Below, one piece after another: positions 1 through 5,339 of a stretch of 5,339 nucleotides of DNA. Each line of letters starts with the position of its first letter. Within the stretch, counting starts at the first letter, position 1. The notes below the pieces were generated by a model. It worked only from the letters and a program-made list of their open reading frames with translations, did not search any database and was not told the origin of the DNA. The stretch is taken from positions 1 through 5,339 of the forward strand of contig RGAJ01000152.1 in assembly GCA_009920225.1 (NCBI GenBank), read 5' to 3'. The stretch comes from Paracoccaceae bacterium. Its GTDB lineage: Bacteria > Pseudomonadota > Alphaproteobacteria > Rhodobacterales > Rhodobacteraceae. Made by a program: the position numbers and the translations under genes.

Positions 1-471
1 TTCTTCCCAAATGATCAAGGCATCTGGCGCGATCCATCCCCCCGACAGGGCCAAGGCGATGGCGCGTTCGCCCATTCCCTTTTTGTAAGGCGGATCCAAA
101 AACACCAGATCATAGGGCAAGTCCGGGTTTTTCGGCAATCGCATCGCATCGCATTTCAGGATGTTCGATTGGCTTTGCGCACCACAAATCGCAACATTTT
201 GTCGGATCAAATCCAGAGATTTCCGCCCCGTATCCACAAAAGTCACATGCGCCGCGCCGCGCGACAGGGCTTCAAGCCCCAAGGCGCCCGTCCCTGCAAA
301 CAGGTCCAAGACGCGCGCGCCGTCCAAGTCCACGTCAAACCGTCCACCCGTCAGGATGTTGAACAGGTTTTCGCGTACGCGATCTGTTGTCGGGCGCAGA
401 TGGGCGCCAGCATCGCCTTTGCCAACCGCCGCCAAAGCGCGGCCTTTGAATGCGCCCGCGATGATCCTCAC
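1..471 (-). CDS. rsmD: 16S rRNA (guanine(966)-N(2))-methyltransferase RsmD (3' end cut by window)
   Basis: This SAM-dependent methyltransferase adds a methyl group to N2 of G966 of 16S rRNA during 30S subunit assembly in the cytoplasm. The visible 157 residues start with the family-typical MRIIAGAFKGR, followed by LRPTTDRVRENLFNIL (about 25-40). The SAM-binding motif I, DLFAGTGALGLEALSRGA, is at 56-73, and the catalytic DPPY is at 126-129. Family members are usually about 180-190 residues, so roughly 25-30 C-terminal residues lie beyond the left edge. The start is GTG at 471, chosen because MRIIAG matches the family N-terminus. The GTG overlaps the TGA of the upstream reductase in a GTGA. No Shine-Dalgarno is visible before it, so translation is probably coupled to the reductase. 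Identification is secure; coupling is inferred. Confidence 0.95.
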   Translation of the reverse strand, partial: MRIIAGAFKGRALAAVGKGDAGAHLRPTTDRVRENLFNILTGGRFDVDLDGARVLDLFAGTGALGLEALSRGAAHVTFVDTGRKSLDLIRQNVAICGAQSQSNILKCDAMRLPKNPDLPYDLVFLDPPYKKGMGERAIALALSGGWIAPDALIIWEE

Positions 472-1682
472 GCTTTTAACAGGGCTTTCAAATCCGTTTC
501 CGGATCGCAGATCACTGAAGGTACAGGCGATTTCCCGTTTTCAATCAAACGCTTGCCCACCATATAGGCGCGGGAATCGTTGATCGCATCCACCGCCAGC
601 AACGTATCACCCTGATAGTACCAAAATGATTTGGCATCGACGCTTTCGCTTGGGCGCTCATACACATCTGTGTATCCGATATTCAGCCCTGCGATTTGCA
701 GTTTGATGTCATATTGATCGGACCAGAACCATGGCATCGGGACATATGCGATCCCCGCACCCATGATGTTTTGCGCCACAACTTCGGCTTGATCGATGGC
801 GTTTTGAACGCTTTCCAAACGGATACGGTTGCCCTTGTAGGGCAGCGATGCGCAGTCCCCCGCCGACCAAATGCTTGGGTCCGAGGTTTGGCCAAATTCG
901 TTCACTTTGATCCCATTGTCCAGAACCACGCCAGCCGCGTCCGCCAATTCGGATGCGGGCATAATGCCGACACCGACAATGGCGAAATCAATATCGATCC
1001 GTGATCCATCGGTCAAAACAGCATGGGTCACGCGGCCATTTTCACCACCAAGATGATCCAACCCCACACCTTCGCGCAGGTCAACGCCGCGCGATTTATG
1101 CGCCGCGCGAAAATAATCCGACGTTTGCGGCGCAGCGACACGTTGCAAAATACGCTCTGCCATTTCAACAAGGGTCACCTGCACGCCCTTTGACGCGGCA
1201 ACCGCCGCCGCCTCAAGCCCGATATAGCCCCCGCCGATGATCAAGGTTCTTGCGCCCTCTTTAAATTCTGGGGCCATGGCATCGGCATCTTTTAGATCGC
1301 GCATACAATAAACACCTGCCAAATCACCCCCAATTTTCGCGGGCAATCGACGCGGCCATGACCCTGTGGTCAAAACGAGGTGATCATAGGGCACGGTCCC
1401 CGCATCGGTGGTCACGGTTTTGGCGGTCGCATCGATTGCGTGCACGCGTGTGCCCAACTGCAAATCAATCTTGTTGTCGGAATAAAAATTTGCAGGCCGC
1501 AAATACAGCCGTTCCAAATCCATATCACCCAACATGTATTTCTTTGACAAAGGGGGGCGTTGGTAGGGCGGCACCGTTTCTGCACCAATCAAGGTCACAT
1601 CGCCGTCAAACCCTGAATTGCGCAGCTTGGCGACAACGGCAGATCCTGCTTGGCCCGCGCCAATAACAACAACTTTTGTCAT
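468..1682 (-). CDS. NAD(P)/FAD-dependent oxidoreductase, ferredoxin/rubredoxin reductase family
   Basis: A 404-residue flavoprotein of the putidaredoxin/rhodocoxin reductase type, which passes electrons from NAD(P)H through FAD to a small iron-sulfur protein. It has the N-terminal FAD Rossmann motif GAGQAG (8-13), the PPYQRPPLSKKY segment (38-49) typical of the family, a second Rossmann motif GGGYIG (150-155) for the nicotinamide, a second FAD contact SAGDCAS (273-279), and a C-terminal reductase domain beginning near WFWSDQYD (318-325). E173, at the end of the second strand of the nucleotide-binding fold (TLVE), favours NADH over NADPH. There is no CxxC redox pair, which argues against a thioredoxin reductase. 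No signal peptide is seen, so it should be cytoplasmic. The start is ATG at 1682, preceded by AGAGGG four bases upstream. It is divergent from the peroxiredoxin gene and overlaps rsmD by 4 bp. No ferredoxin or P450 partner gene is in the window, so the electron acceptor is unknown. Confidence 0.93.
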   Translation of the reverse strand: MTKVVVIGAGQAGSAVVAKLRNSGFDGDVTLIGAETVPPYQRPPLSKKYMLGDMDLERLYLRPANFYSDNKIDLQLGTRVHAIDATAKTVTTDAGTVPYDHLVLTTGSWPRRLPAKIGGDLAGVYCMRDLKDADAMAPEFKEGARTLIIGGGYIGLEAAAVAASKGVQVTLVEMAERILQRVAAPQTSDYFRAAHKSRGVDLREGVGLDHLGGENGRVTHAVLTDGSRIDIDFAIVGVGIMPASELADAAGVVLDNGIKVNEFGQTSDPSIWSAGDCASLPYKGNRIRLESVQNAIDQAEVVAQNIMGAGIAYVPMPWFWSDQYDIKLQIAGLNIGYTDVYERPSESVDAKSFWYYQGDTLLAVDAINDSRAYMVGKRLIENGKSPVPSVICDPETDLKALLKA

Positions 1683-1711
1683 GAAACCCTCTATTCCCTC
1701 TGGTTCGGATG

Positions 1712-1739
1712 TTGGAAAACTCTATATTGAAGCCATAAG
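1712..1739 (+). promoter_or_regulatory. Possible sigma70-type promoter for the peroxiredoxin gene
   Basis: A -35-like TTGGAA (1712-1717) is followed after 16 bases by a weak -10-like CATAAG (1734-1739), about 28 bases before the peroxiredoxin ATG. It overlaps the candidate minus-strand promoter almost completely. I looked for an OxyR-type repeat of ATAG and CTAT elements in the gap and found no convincing one. Confidence 0.33.
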
Positions 1740-1748
1740 AAAACGCAA
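1721..1748 (-). promoter_or_regulatory. Possible sigma70-type promoter for the reductase-rsmD unit
   Basis: On the minus strand a -35-like TTGCGT (1748-1743) is followed after 16 bases by a -10-like TATAGA (1726-1721), about 39 bases before the reductase start codon. The match is by eye and partial. It is supported mainly by position: this gap must carry promoters for both divergent genes. Confidence 0.35.
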
Positions 1749-1755
1749 TTCATAT

Positions 1756-1760
1756 GAGGA
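1756..1760 (+). promoter_or_regulatory. Ribosome binding site of the peroxiredoxin gene
   Basis: GAGGA lies seven bases before the ATG at 1768. It decides the start: the same frame is open further upstream, with an in-frame ATG at 1681, but only the ATG at 1768 has this site and gives the family-typical N-terminus MTISVGDTLP. Confidence 0.7.
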
Positions 1761-1767
1761 AAAAACT

Positions 1768-2256
1768 ATGACAATTTCGGTTGGCGATACGCTTCCAAAT
1801 GCGACACTGACACGGATTGGGTCAAACGGACCAGAAACCGTTGATCTGTCTACAAAATTATCGGGTCGCAAAGTTGCGATTTTCGCGGTGCCGGGTGCGT
1901 ATACACCCACATGTCATTCGGCGCATGTGCCCAGCTTTATCCGCACCAAAGACGGGTTCGCGGCAAAGGGCGTTGATGAAATCATCTGTATCAGCGTGAA
2001 TGACCCATTCGTCATGGATGCATGGGGCAAGGCCACAGGCGCAAGTGAAGCAGGGATCACAATGTTGGCAGATGCCGAAAGCACATTTACCACAGCCATC
2101 GGCATGAATTTTGACGCCCCACCTGCGGGATTGATGGCACGCTCCAAACGCTATGCGATGTATGTCGAAGACGGCGTTGTCAAAGTGTTTGCGCCGGAAC
2201 CATCCCGCGGTCAGTGCGACATCTCAGGTGGTGAAGCGCTGTTGGCGGAAATCTGA
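1768..2256 (+). CDS. Peroxiredoxin, Prx5/type II subfamily
   Basis: A 162-residue thiol peroxidase that reduces hydrogen peroxide and organic hydroperoxides with electrons from glutathione/glutaredoxin or thioredoxin. The N-terminus has the SVGDTLPNATL strand. The active-site segment PGAYTPTCHSAHVPSF (42-57) carries the catalytic P42, T46 and peroxidatic C49. SVNDPFVMDAWG (76-87) and the R128 region (RSKRYAMYVEDGVV) are typical of Prx5. Two further cysteines are present: C74, at the position of the second cysteine of plant type II Prx, and C150, near the resolving Cys151 of human PRDX5. The protein is full length, with no signal peptide and no fused glutaredoxin domain. It is the only plus-strand gene, divergent from the FAD reductase and convergent with the FemAB-like gene. 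The family is certain; which cysteine resolves the sulfenic acid, and which reductant is used, cannot be told from sequence. Confidence 0.95.
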   Translation: MTISVGDTLPNATLTRIGSNGPETVDLSTKLSGRKVAIFAVPGAYTPTCHSAHVPSFIRTKDGFAAKGVDEIICISVNDPFVMDAWGKATGASEAGITMLADAESTFTTAIGMNFDAPPAGLMARSKRYAMYVEDGVVKVFAPEPSRGQCDISGGEALLAEI

Positions 2257-2264
2257 TTTGAATT

Positions 2265-2283
2265 GGCCCGTGACATGCGGGCC
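2265..2283. terminator. Short hairpin between convergent genes, possible bidirectional terminator
   Basis: GGCCCG (2265-2270) pairs with CGGGCC (2278-2283) around a 7-base loop. It sits 8 bases after the peroxiredoxin stop, and its last base is also the last base of the convergent FemAB-like gene. Neither side has a proper T-run (the minus-strand exit is AT-rich, AATTCAAATC), so it would be a weak intrinsic terminator. Placement between converging genes is the main support. Confidence 0.5.
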
Positions 2284-3458
2284 TATTCATCCTCTGACGC
2301 AGGTTGGGATTTGAAGGGGCCATAGCCTGTGAGAATTTCAATATCCTCTGAATTCGCGCTGCGTTCTGCCACCAGATATTCGGCAACAGCATCCTGAAAC
2401 CGCGGTTCACGGAACCAGTGCAGCGAATAGGTTTTTGTCGGCACATAGCCGCGCGCCAATTTATGTTCGCCCTGCGCACCGGCTTCGACACGCGCCAAAC
2501 CGTGCGAGATTGCAAAATCAATGGCCTGATAATAGCACAACTCAAAGTGCAAACAGGAATGATGTTCCACACATCCCCAATAGCGGCCATAAAGCGCCTG
2601 ATCCCCAATAAAATTCAACGCGCCCGCAACATAGGCCCCATCGCGTTTGGCCAACACCAAAAGAATATCATCCGCCATGCGGTCGTGGATCATGTCGAAA
2701 AATGCCCGCGTTAAATAGGGCGACCCCCATTTGCGCGCGCCTGTGTCTTGGTAAAATTCCCAAAAGGCATCCCAATGGAACGGCTGGATCTCAGCACCTG
2801 TCAGAACCTCAATCGTGCCGCCAAACCCTTGGGCTGTGGCGCGTTCACGTTTGATATTTTTGCGCTTGCGCGCCGATAACGCGCCCAAAAACGCATCGAA
2901 ATCGGCGTAACCGTTGTTCATCCAATGAAATTGCTGTGTTTCGCGCTGCAACAACCCAAGCTGTTCACCGCGGTCAAATTCGTCCTTGTTGCAAAATGTG
3001 ATATGCACGGACGACAATCCATTATTTTGCGCAAATTTAATCGCGCCTTGCGTCAAGGCGGCTTGGGCCAGATCAACATGATCCGGATGCGCCAAGAACC
3101 GTCGCCCTGTCACAGGGGTAAAGGGTGCCGCGATCTGAAGCTTTGGGTAATACTGTCCCCCTGCCCGTTCATAGGCATGGGCCCAAGAATGATCAAAGAT
3201 GTATTCCCCTTGTGAATGCGATTTAAGGTATTGCGGCGCCACGCCAATCACAACGCCATCCGCCCGCGCAATCAGGTAATAGGGATCCCATCCCGTGCCT
3301 GCGCCCACCGATCCGCTGTCTTCTAATGTGCGCAAGAAATCATAGGTGGTAAACGGGTTCTCATGCCGCGGCCCCGTCGCCCAATCGGCGCAGCGATCCC
3401 AATCGGATTGGGATATGGCGTCTAGGGATGTCACGATTTCAATGCTGATCTCTGACAT
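2283..3458 (-). CDS. FemAB-like / GNAT-fold protein of the COG3146 (PF04339) family
   Basis: A 391-residue protein recognisable as the COG3146 family, often named 'peptidoglycan biosynthesis/recognition' or GNAT N-acetyltransferase. The family resembles FemAB aminoacyltransferases with two acetyltransferase-like folds, but no member's reaction is firmly established to my knowledge. Recognisable blocks are the N-terminal NPFTTYDFLRTLEDSGSVG (34-52), GWDPYYLIA (56-64), the central basic ARKRKNIKRERA (196-207), GSPYLTRAFFD (245-255), and the C-terminal FELCYYQAIDFAISHGLARV (305-324) followed by EAGAQGEHKLARGY (325-338). Length is normal for the family. No signal peptide or membrane segment is apparent, so it is probably cytoplasmic. 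The start is ATG at 3458, with AGGTG at 3467-3463 upstream. It is the last gene of the Rid-GDPD-FemAB-like unit, 16 bp after the GDPD stop. The family call is firm; the substrate (peptidoglycan precursor, lipid or tRNA-linked donor) is unknown. Confidence 0.9.
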   Translation of the reverse strand: MSEISIEIVTSLDAISQSDWDRCADWATGPRHENPFTTYDFLRTLEDSGSVGAGTGWDPYYLIARADGVVIGVAPQYLKSHSQGEYIFDHSWAHAYERAGGQYYPKLQIAAPFTPVTGRRFLAHPDHVDLAQAALTQGAIKFAQNNGLSSVHITFCNKDEFDRGEQLGLLQRETQQFHWMNNGYADFDAFLGALSARKRKNIKRERATAQGFGGTIEVLTGAEIQPFHWDAFWEFYQDTGARKWGSPYLTRAFFDMIHDRMADDILLVLAKRDGAYVAGALNFIGDQALYGRYWGCVEHHSCLHFELCYYQAIDFAISHGLARVEAGAQGEHKLARGYVPTKTYSLHWFREPRFQDAVAEYLVAERSANSEDIEILTGYGPFKSQPASEDE

Positions 3459-3474
3459 GGGTCACCTGTTTGAA

Positions 3475-4233
3475 CTAGGCATGATAGCTTTCGAATGTGA
3501 TGTTATCACATATCGCGCGCGCGTCGTGTTCCTGTGCCGCACTGCGCACCGTCCAACACAGGATCGGAGCCCCTTGGGATTTTATGCGTGCAACGGCTGC
3601 GTCGGTCAATGCAGTCACATCATGCGAAATAAAGCACGCGCCAACTGCATCGAAATCGGGAATGCTCGCCAAAGCGGCGCAACGGTCAACCGATGCATCC
3701 GGCCATTCGTCAGGATCAAACGCACAGGTTGTCAAGCCGCGCGCACAGTCCGGGGCATAGGTTTGCACGTGCATCATCGCATGGGGATTGAACGACATGA
3801 TCGCGACGGGGCCGGCATATCCCGACAGCGCGTCACACACCGCACGTTCCAAAACACCATCGGTTTGCGAGAGCGTCAGGCTTTGATCCTTGATTTCAAT
3901 CAACAGGGGAACCTGCCCCGCAATCTGGGTCAGAATATTGTCAAGCGGTTCAATCACATCGTTGCCAGTGCCAATCGTTATGGCACCCAATTCGGCGGCC
4001 GTGCGGCGATTTACTGGGCCCCTTGCACGGGTCAAACGATCAAGCGTTTCATCATGAAACACCATCGCGCGCCCATCCGATGACAGCTGAACATCCAATT
4101 CAATTCCGTAGCCATGATCAAGCGCCGCGGCAAAGGCGGATCGGGTATTTTCAAACACATGACGTGACACATCGTGCAGTCCACGATGTGCCAGCGGTTT
4201 GGTTATAAATGCAGGATCAAGGGACCGTGTCAT
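3475..4233 (-). CDS. Glycerophosphodiester phosphodiesterase family protein (UgpQ-like)
   Basis: A 252-residue TIM-barrel enzyme expected to hydrolyse glycerophosphodiesters, the deacylation products of phospholipids, to sn-glycerol 3-phosphate and an alcohol. The catalytic set is visible: HRG (16-18), EN (28-29), IELDVQ with metal ligands E45 and D47, the catalytic H60 in VFHDE, IEIKD with E112 and K114, and the late CWTV (225-228). There is no signal peptide and the size is short, which points to the cytoplasmic UgpQ type rather than periplasmic GlpQ. The ATG at 4233 overlaps the Rid-gene TGA as ATGA, and no Shine-Dalgarno is visible in front of it, so translation is probably coupled to the Rid gene. 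The protein carries eight cysteines or so, which is many for a bacterial GDPD but not diagnostic. Family is secure; the substrate head group is not known. Confidence 0.93.
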   Translation of the reverse strand: MTRSLDPAFITKPLAHRGLHDVSRHVFENTRSAFAAALDHGYGIELDVQLSSDGRAMVFHDETLDRLTRARGPVNRRTAAELGAITIGTGNDVIEPLDNILTQIAGQVPLLIEIKDQSLTLSQTDGVLERAVCDALSGYAGPVAIMSFNPHAMMHVQTYAPDCARGLTTCAFDPDEWPDASVDRCAALASIPDFDAVGACFISHDVTALTDAAVARIKSQGAPILCWTVRSAAQEHDARAICDNITFESYHA

Positions 4234-4694
4234 TTGATCTGAAAGACACCTTCGATTTCGACGGCAACCCCGAATGGCAAGGCGGGTGCAGAGACCGCCG
4301 CACGCGCGTGTTTTCCGACGTCACCCAAAGCTTCGCCCATCAAGTTCGACGCGCCATTGATGACCTGAGGCTGTTCTGTGTAATCGGAGGTAGAATTGAC
4401 AAACCCTGTCAATTTCACAACGCGCACCAAACGATCCAGATCCCCGCCACATGCGGCCTTTACTTGTGACAAAAGGCTGATTGCACAACATTTTGCCGCT
4501 TCGGCGCCTTGTTCGGTTGTCAGTGTGTCGCCCAATTTGCCGATGATAAACCCATCTGCATTTTGTGAAATCTGGCCTGACACATAGACCATGTCACCGA
4601 CAACGACATAGGGCACATAATTCGCCGCGGGCATTGGCGCTGCAGGCAATGTGATGCCCAAATTGGCAAGGTTTTGTTCGAACTGTCCGCTCAT
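4230..4694 (-). CDS. RidA family protein (YjgF/YER057c/UK114), long-form subgroup
   Basis: A 154-residue Rid-family protein. Canonical RidA is a trimer that hydrolyses reactive enamine/imine intermediates released by PLP-dependent dehydratases, protecting other PLP enzymes. This one is longer than canonical RidA (about 128 residues), with an N-terminal extension and an inserted segment, and resembles the subgroup often annotated 'endoribonuclease L-PSP'. Visible blocks are the N-terminal LANLGITLP (9-17), VVGDMVYVSGQIS (31-43), the acidic-helix region EQGAEAAKCCAISLLSQVKA (61-80), VVKLTGFVNS (92-101), and HARAAVSAPALPFGVAVEIE (129-148). R131 aligns by context with the catalytic arginine of RidA (R105 in E. 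coli RidA numbering). The start is ATG at 4694 with AGAAGGA at 4708-4702, an excellent ribosome site. First gene of a three-gene unit. Imine deaminase activity is plausible because the arginine is kept, but activity varies among Rid subgroups, so no symbol is given. Confidence 0.92.
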   Translation of the reverse strand: MSGQFEQNLANLGITLPAAPMPAANYVPYVVVGDMVYVSGQISQNADGFIIGKLGDTLTTEQGAEAAKCCAISLLSQVKAACGGDLDRLVRVVKLTGFVNSTSDYTEQPQVINGASNLMGEALGDVGKHARAAVSAPALPFGVAVEIEGVFQIK

Positions 4695-4716
4695 GTTACT
4701 TTCCTTCTGTGCGTGT

Positions 4717-4748
4717 TTGGCGCGACGCTACAGGGAACGTCGCGCCAA
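4717..4748. terminator. Perfect 11-bp-stem hairpin between the hlyD-type gene and the Rid gene
   Basis: TTGGCGCGACG (4717-4727) and CGTCGCGCCAA (4738-4748) form an uninterrupted GC-rich stem around a 10-base loop, extendable by one wobble pair. It lies 8 bases beyond the stop codon of the secretion adaptor and 22 bases before the Rid start codon. No T-run follows it in the minus direction (the exit is ACACGC), so it may be a weak or Rho-assisted terminator, an mRNA-stabilising intercistronic structure, or both. Confidence 0.6.
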
Positions 4749-4756
4749 GAAAAGGG

Positions 4757-5339
4757 TTAGTTTTCACGAAACGCTTTGGCAAAGTAATCCGCAAGAGGTT
4801 TGATCAAATAGGCAAGCGGAGTGCGATCTTGGGTTCTGATAAACGCCTCGACAGGCATGCCTGGGATCAGGGTCACATTCGCAGGCAGCCGATCGGTTTC
4901 GCCCTCGTTCAACAGAATTTCGGCACGATAATAGGACATCCGCGATGCATCGTCTTGGAAAGCGTCAGGGGATACTTTGGTCACCTTGCCGAATAATTCA
5001 GGTGTTGTGCGCTGATCCAACGCGGAAAACCGCAAAACGGCGTTTTGCCCTACACAGACCTGATCGATATCAATTGGCGGGACCTGTACGGTTATGACCA
5101 ATGGGCGATCTTGGGGGATCAGAAACATAACCGGATCTGCGGGCCTGATGACGGATCGGGGTGTAAAGACCGACAAGCCGTAGACAATCCCAGACACAGG
5201 CGCGCGGATATCCATGCGCATCAGTTTTTCGATTAAAGCGCCTGCGCGCTCTTCCAATTCCAAAGTGCGGTATTGTTGATCGCGCAACCGCGAAATGGCA
5301 TCTTCGCGCCGCGTTGTTTCCAGCCCTTCGATCTGAATA
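4757..5339 (-). CDS. HlyD family type I secretion periplasmic adaptor subunit (5' end beyond window)
   Basis: C-terminal 193 residues of a membrane fusion protein that links an inner-membrane ABC exporter to a TolC-like outer-membrane channel, for export of RTX-type proteins. Visible in order are the end of the long periplasmic coiled coil (about 1-42, with LRDQQYRTLELEERAGALIE), the second half of the lipoyl domain at DIRAPVSGIVYGLSVFTPRS (43-62), the beta-barrel domain with PPIDIDQVCVGQNAVLRFSA (87-106), the FGKVTKVSPDAFQDD strand region (116-130), and the family C-terminus IPGMPVEAFI (158-167) and PLADYFAKAFREN (181-193). The full protein is usually about 400-480 residues, so its N-terminal transmembrane helix and the first half of the hairpin lie past the right edge. 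The frame stays open to the edge, so the TTG at 5287 is an internal codon. The partner ABC transporter and cargo are not in view. Confidence 0.94.
   Translation of the reverse strand, partial: IQIEGLETTRREDAISRLRDQQYRTLELEERAGALIEKLMRMDIRAPVSGIVYGLSVFTPRSVIRPADPVMFLIPQDRPLVITVQVPPIDIDQVCVGQNAVLRFSALDQRTTPELFGKVTKVSPDAFQDDASRMSYYRAEILLNEGETDRLPANVTLIPGMPVEAFIRTQDRTPLAYLIKPLADYFAKAFREN

Noticed and set aside
138..154. Short tandem repeat of GCATC units (about three copies)
   Set aside because: It lies inside rsmD and encodes the ordinary stretch CDAMR; a 5-base unit in three copies is expected by chance and would shift the frame if it varied.
161..583. Two overlapping plus-strand open frames of 130-140 codons near the left edge
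   Set aside because: They are antisense to rsmD and the end of the reductase, both solidly identified; the translations look like low-information shadow frames.
1681..1767. A 29-codon N-terminal extension of the peroxiredoxin from an in-frame ATG at 1681
   Set aside because: That ATG overlaps the divergent reductase start codon and lacks a ribosome site, while the ATG at 1768 has GAGGA at good spacing and gives the normal family N-terminus.
1683..1767. Possible OxyR-type operator in the divergent gap
   Set aside because: Isolated CTAT and ATAG-like bits occur, but not with the spacing or symmetry of the four-element OxyR site.
3346..4083. A 245-codon plus-strand open frame
   Set aside because: It lies antisense to the GDPD and the start of the FemAB-like gene, both of which have clear family motifs. 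Its translation is rich in Arg, His and Cys and matches no family I recognise.
4717..4748. Reading the inverted repeat as a transposon end or recombination site
   Set aside because: There is no second copy, no target-site duplication and no transposase or integrase; its place just after a stop codon fits a transcript hairpin.
4757..5287. Treating the TTG at 5287 as the start of a small 176-residue secretion protein
   Set aside because: The frame stays open to the window edge, and the added upstream residues continue the adaptor's coiled coil, so this is the tail of a larger gene.

Overview
The window looks like ordinary chromosomal DNA from an alphaproteobacterium, most likely a marine Rhodobacteraceae (Roseobacter-group) species. 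This rests on protein character (a COG3146 FemAB-like protein, a long-form Rid protein next to a GDPD, and an HlyD adaptor ending in the PLxxYFxxAFRE pattern), moderate-to-high GC, and tight gene packing. The genus cannot be fixed from the sequence alone. Seven protein genes cover almost all of it. No gene-free stretch reaches 300 bases; the longest gap is the 85 bp between the two divergent genes near 1.7 kb. I see no tRNA, rRNA, CRISPR array, insertion sequence, attachment site or origin.

Left part (1-1682, minus strand): an NADH-type FAD-dependent ferredoxin reductase is followed, with a 4-bp GTGA stop/start overlap, by rsmD, the 16S rRNA G966 methyltransferase. rsmD runs off the left edge. 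Middle (1683-2256): a short divergent promoter region, then the only plus-strand gene, a Prx5-type peroxiredoxin. The peroxiredoxin converges on the next gene, with a small hairpin at the junction.

Right part (2283-4694, minus strand): a compact three-gene transcription unit, read in the order Rid-family protein, glycerophosphodiester phosphodiesterase (ATGA overlap with the Rid gene), FemAB-like/GNAT-fold protein (16-bp gap). Upstream of it lie a perfect 11-bp-stem hairpin and the C-terminal part of a type I secretion HlyD-family adaptor, which runs off the right edge.

Functionally the window mixes housekeeping (rRNA methylation), redox and peroxide defence (reductase and peroxiredoxin, divergently arranged), metabolite repair and phospholipid-headgroup turnover (Rid, GDPD), a probable envelope-related acyl/aminoacyl-transferase-like protein, and protein export. 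I found no convincing evidence of a new defence, mobile or secretion system. The points most worth checking are the three-cysteine peroxiredoxin, the overlapping divergent promoters, the coupled Rid-GDPD-FemAB-like unit, and the hairpin placed just upstream of the Rid gene.
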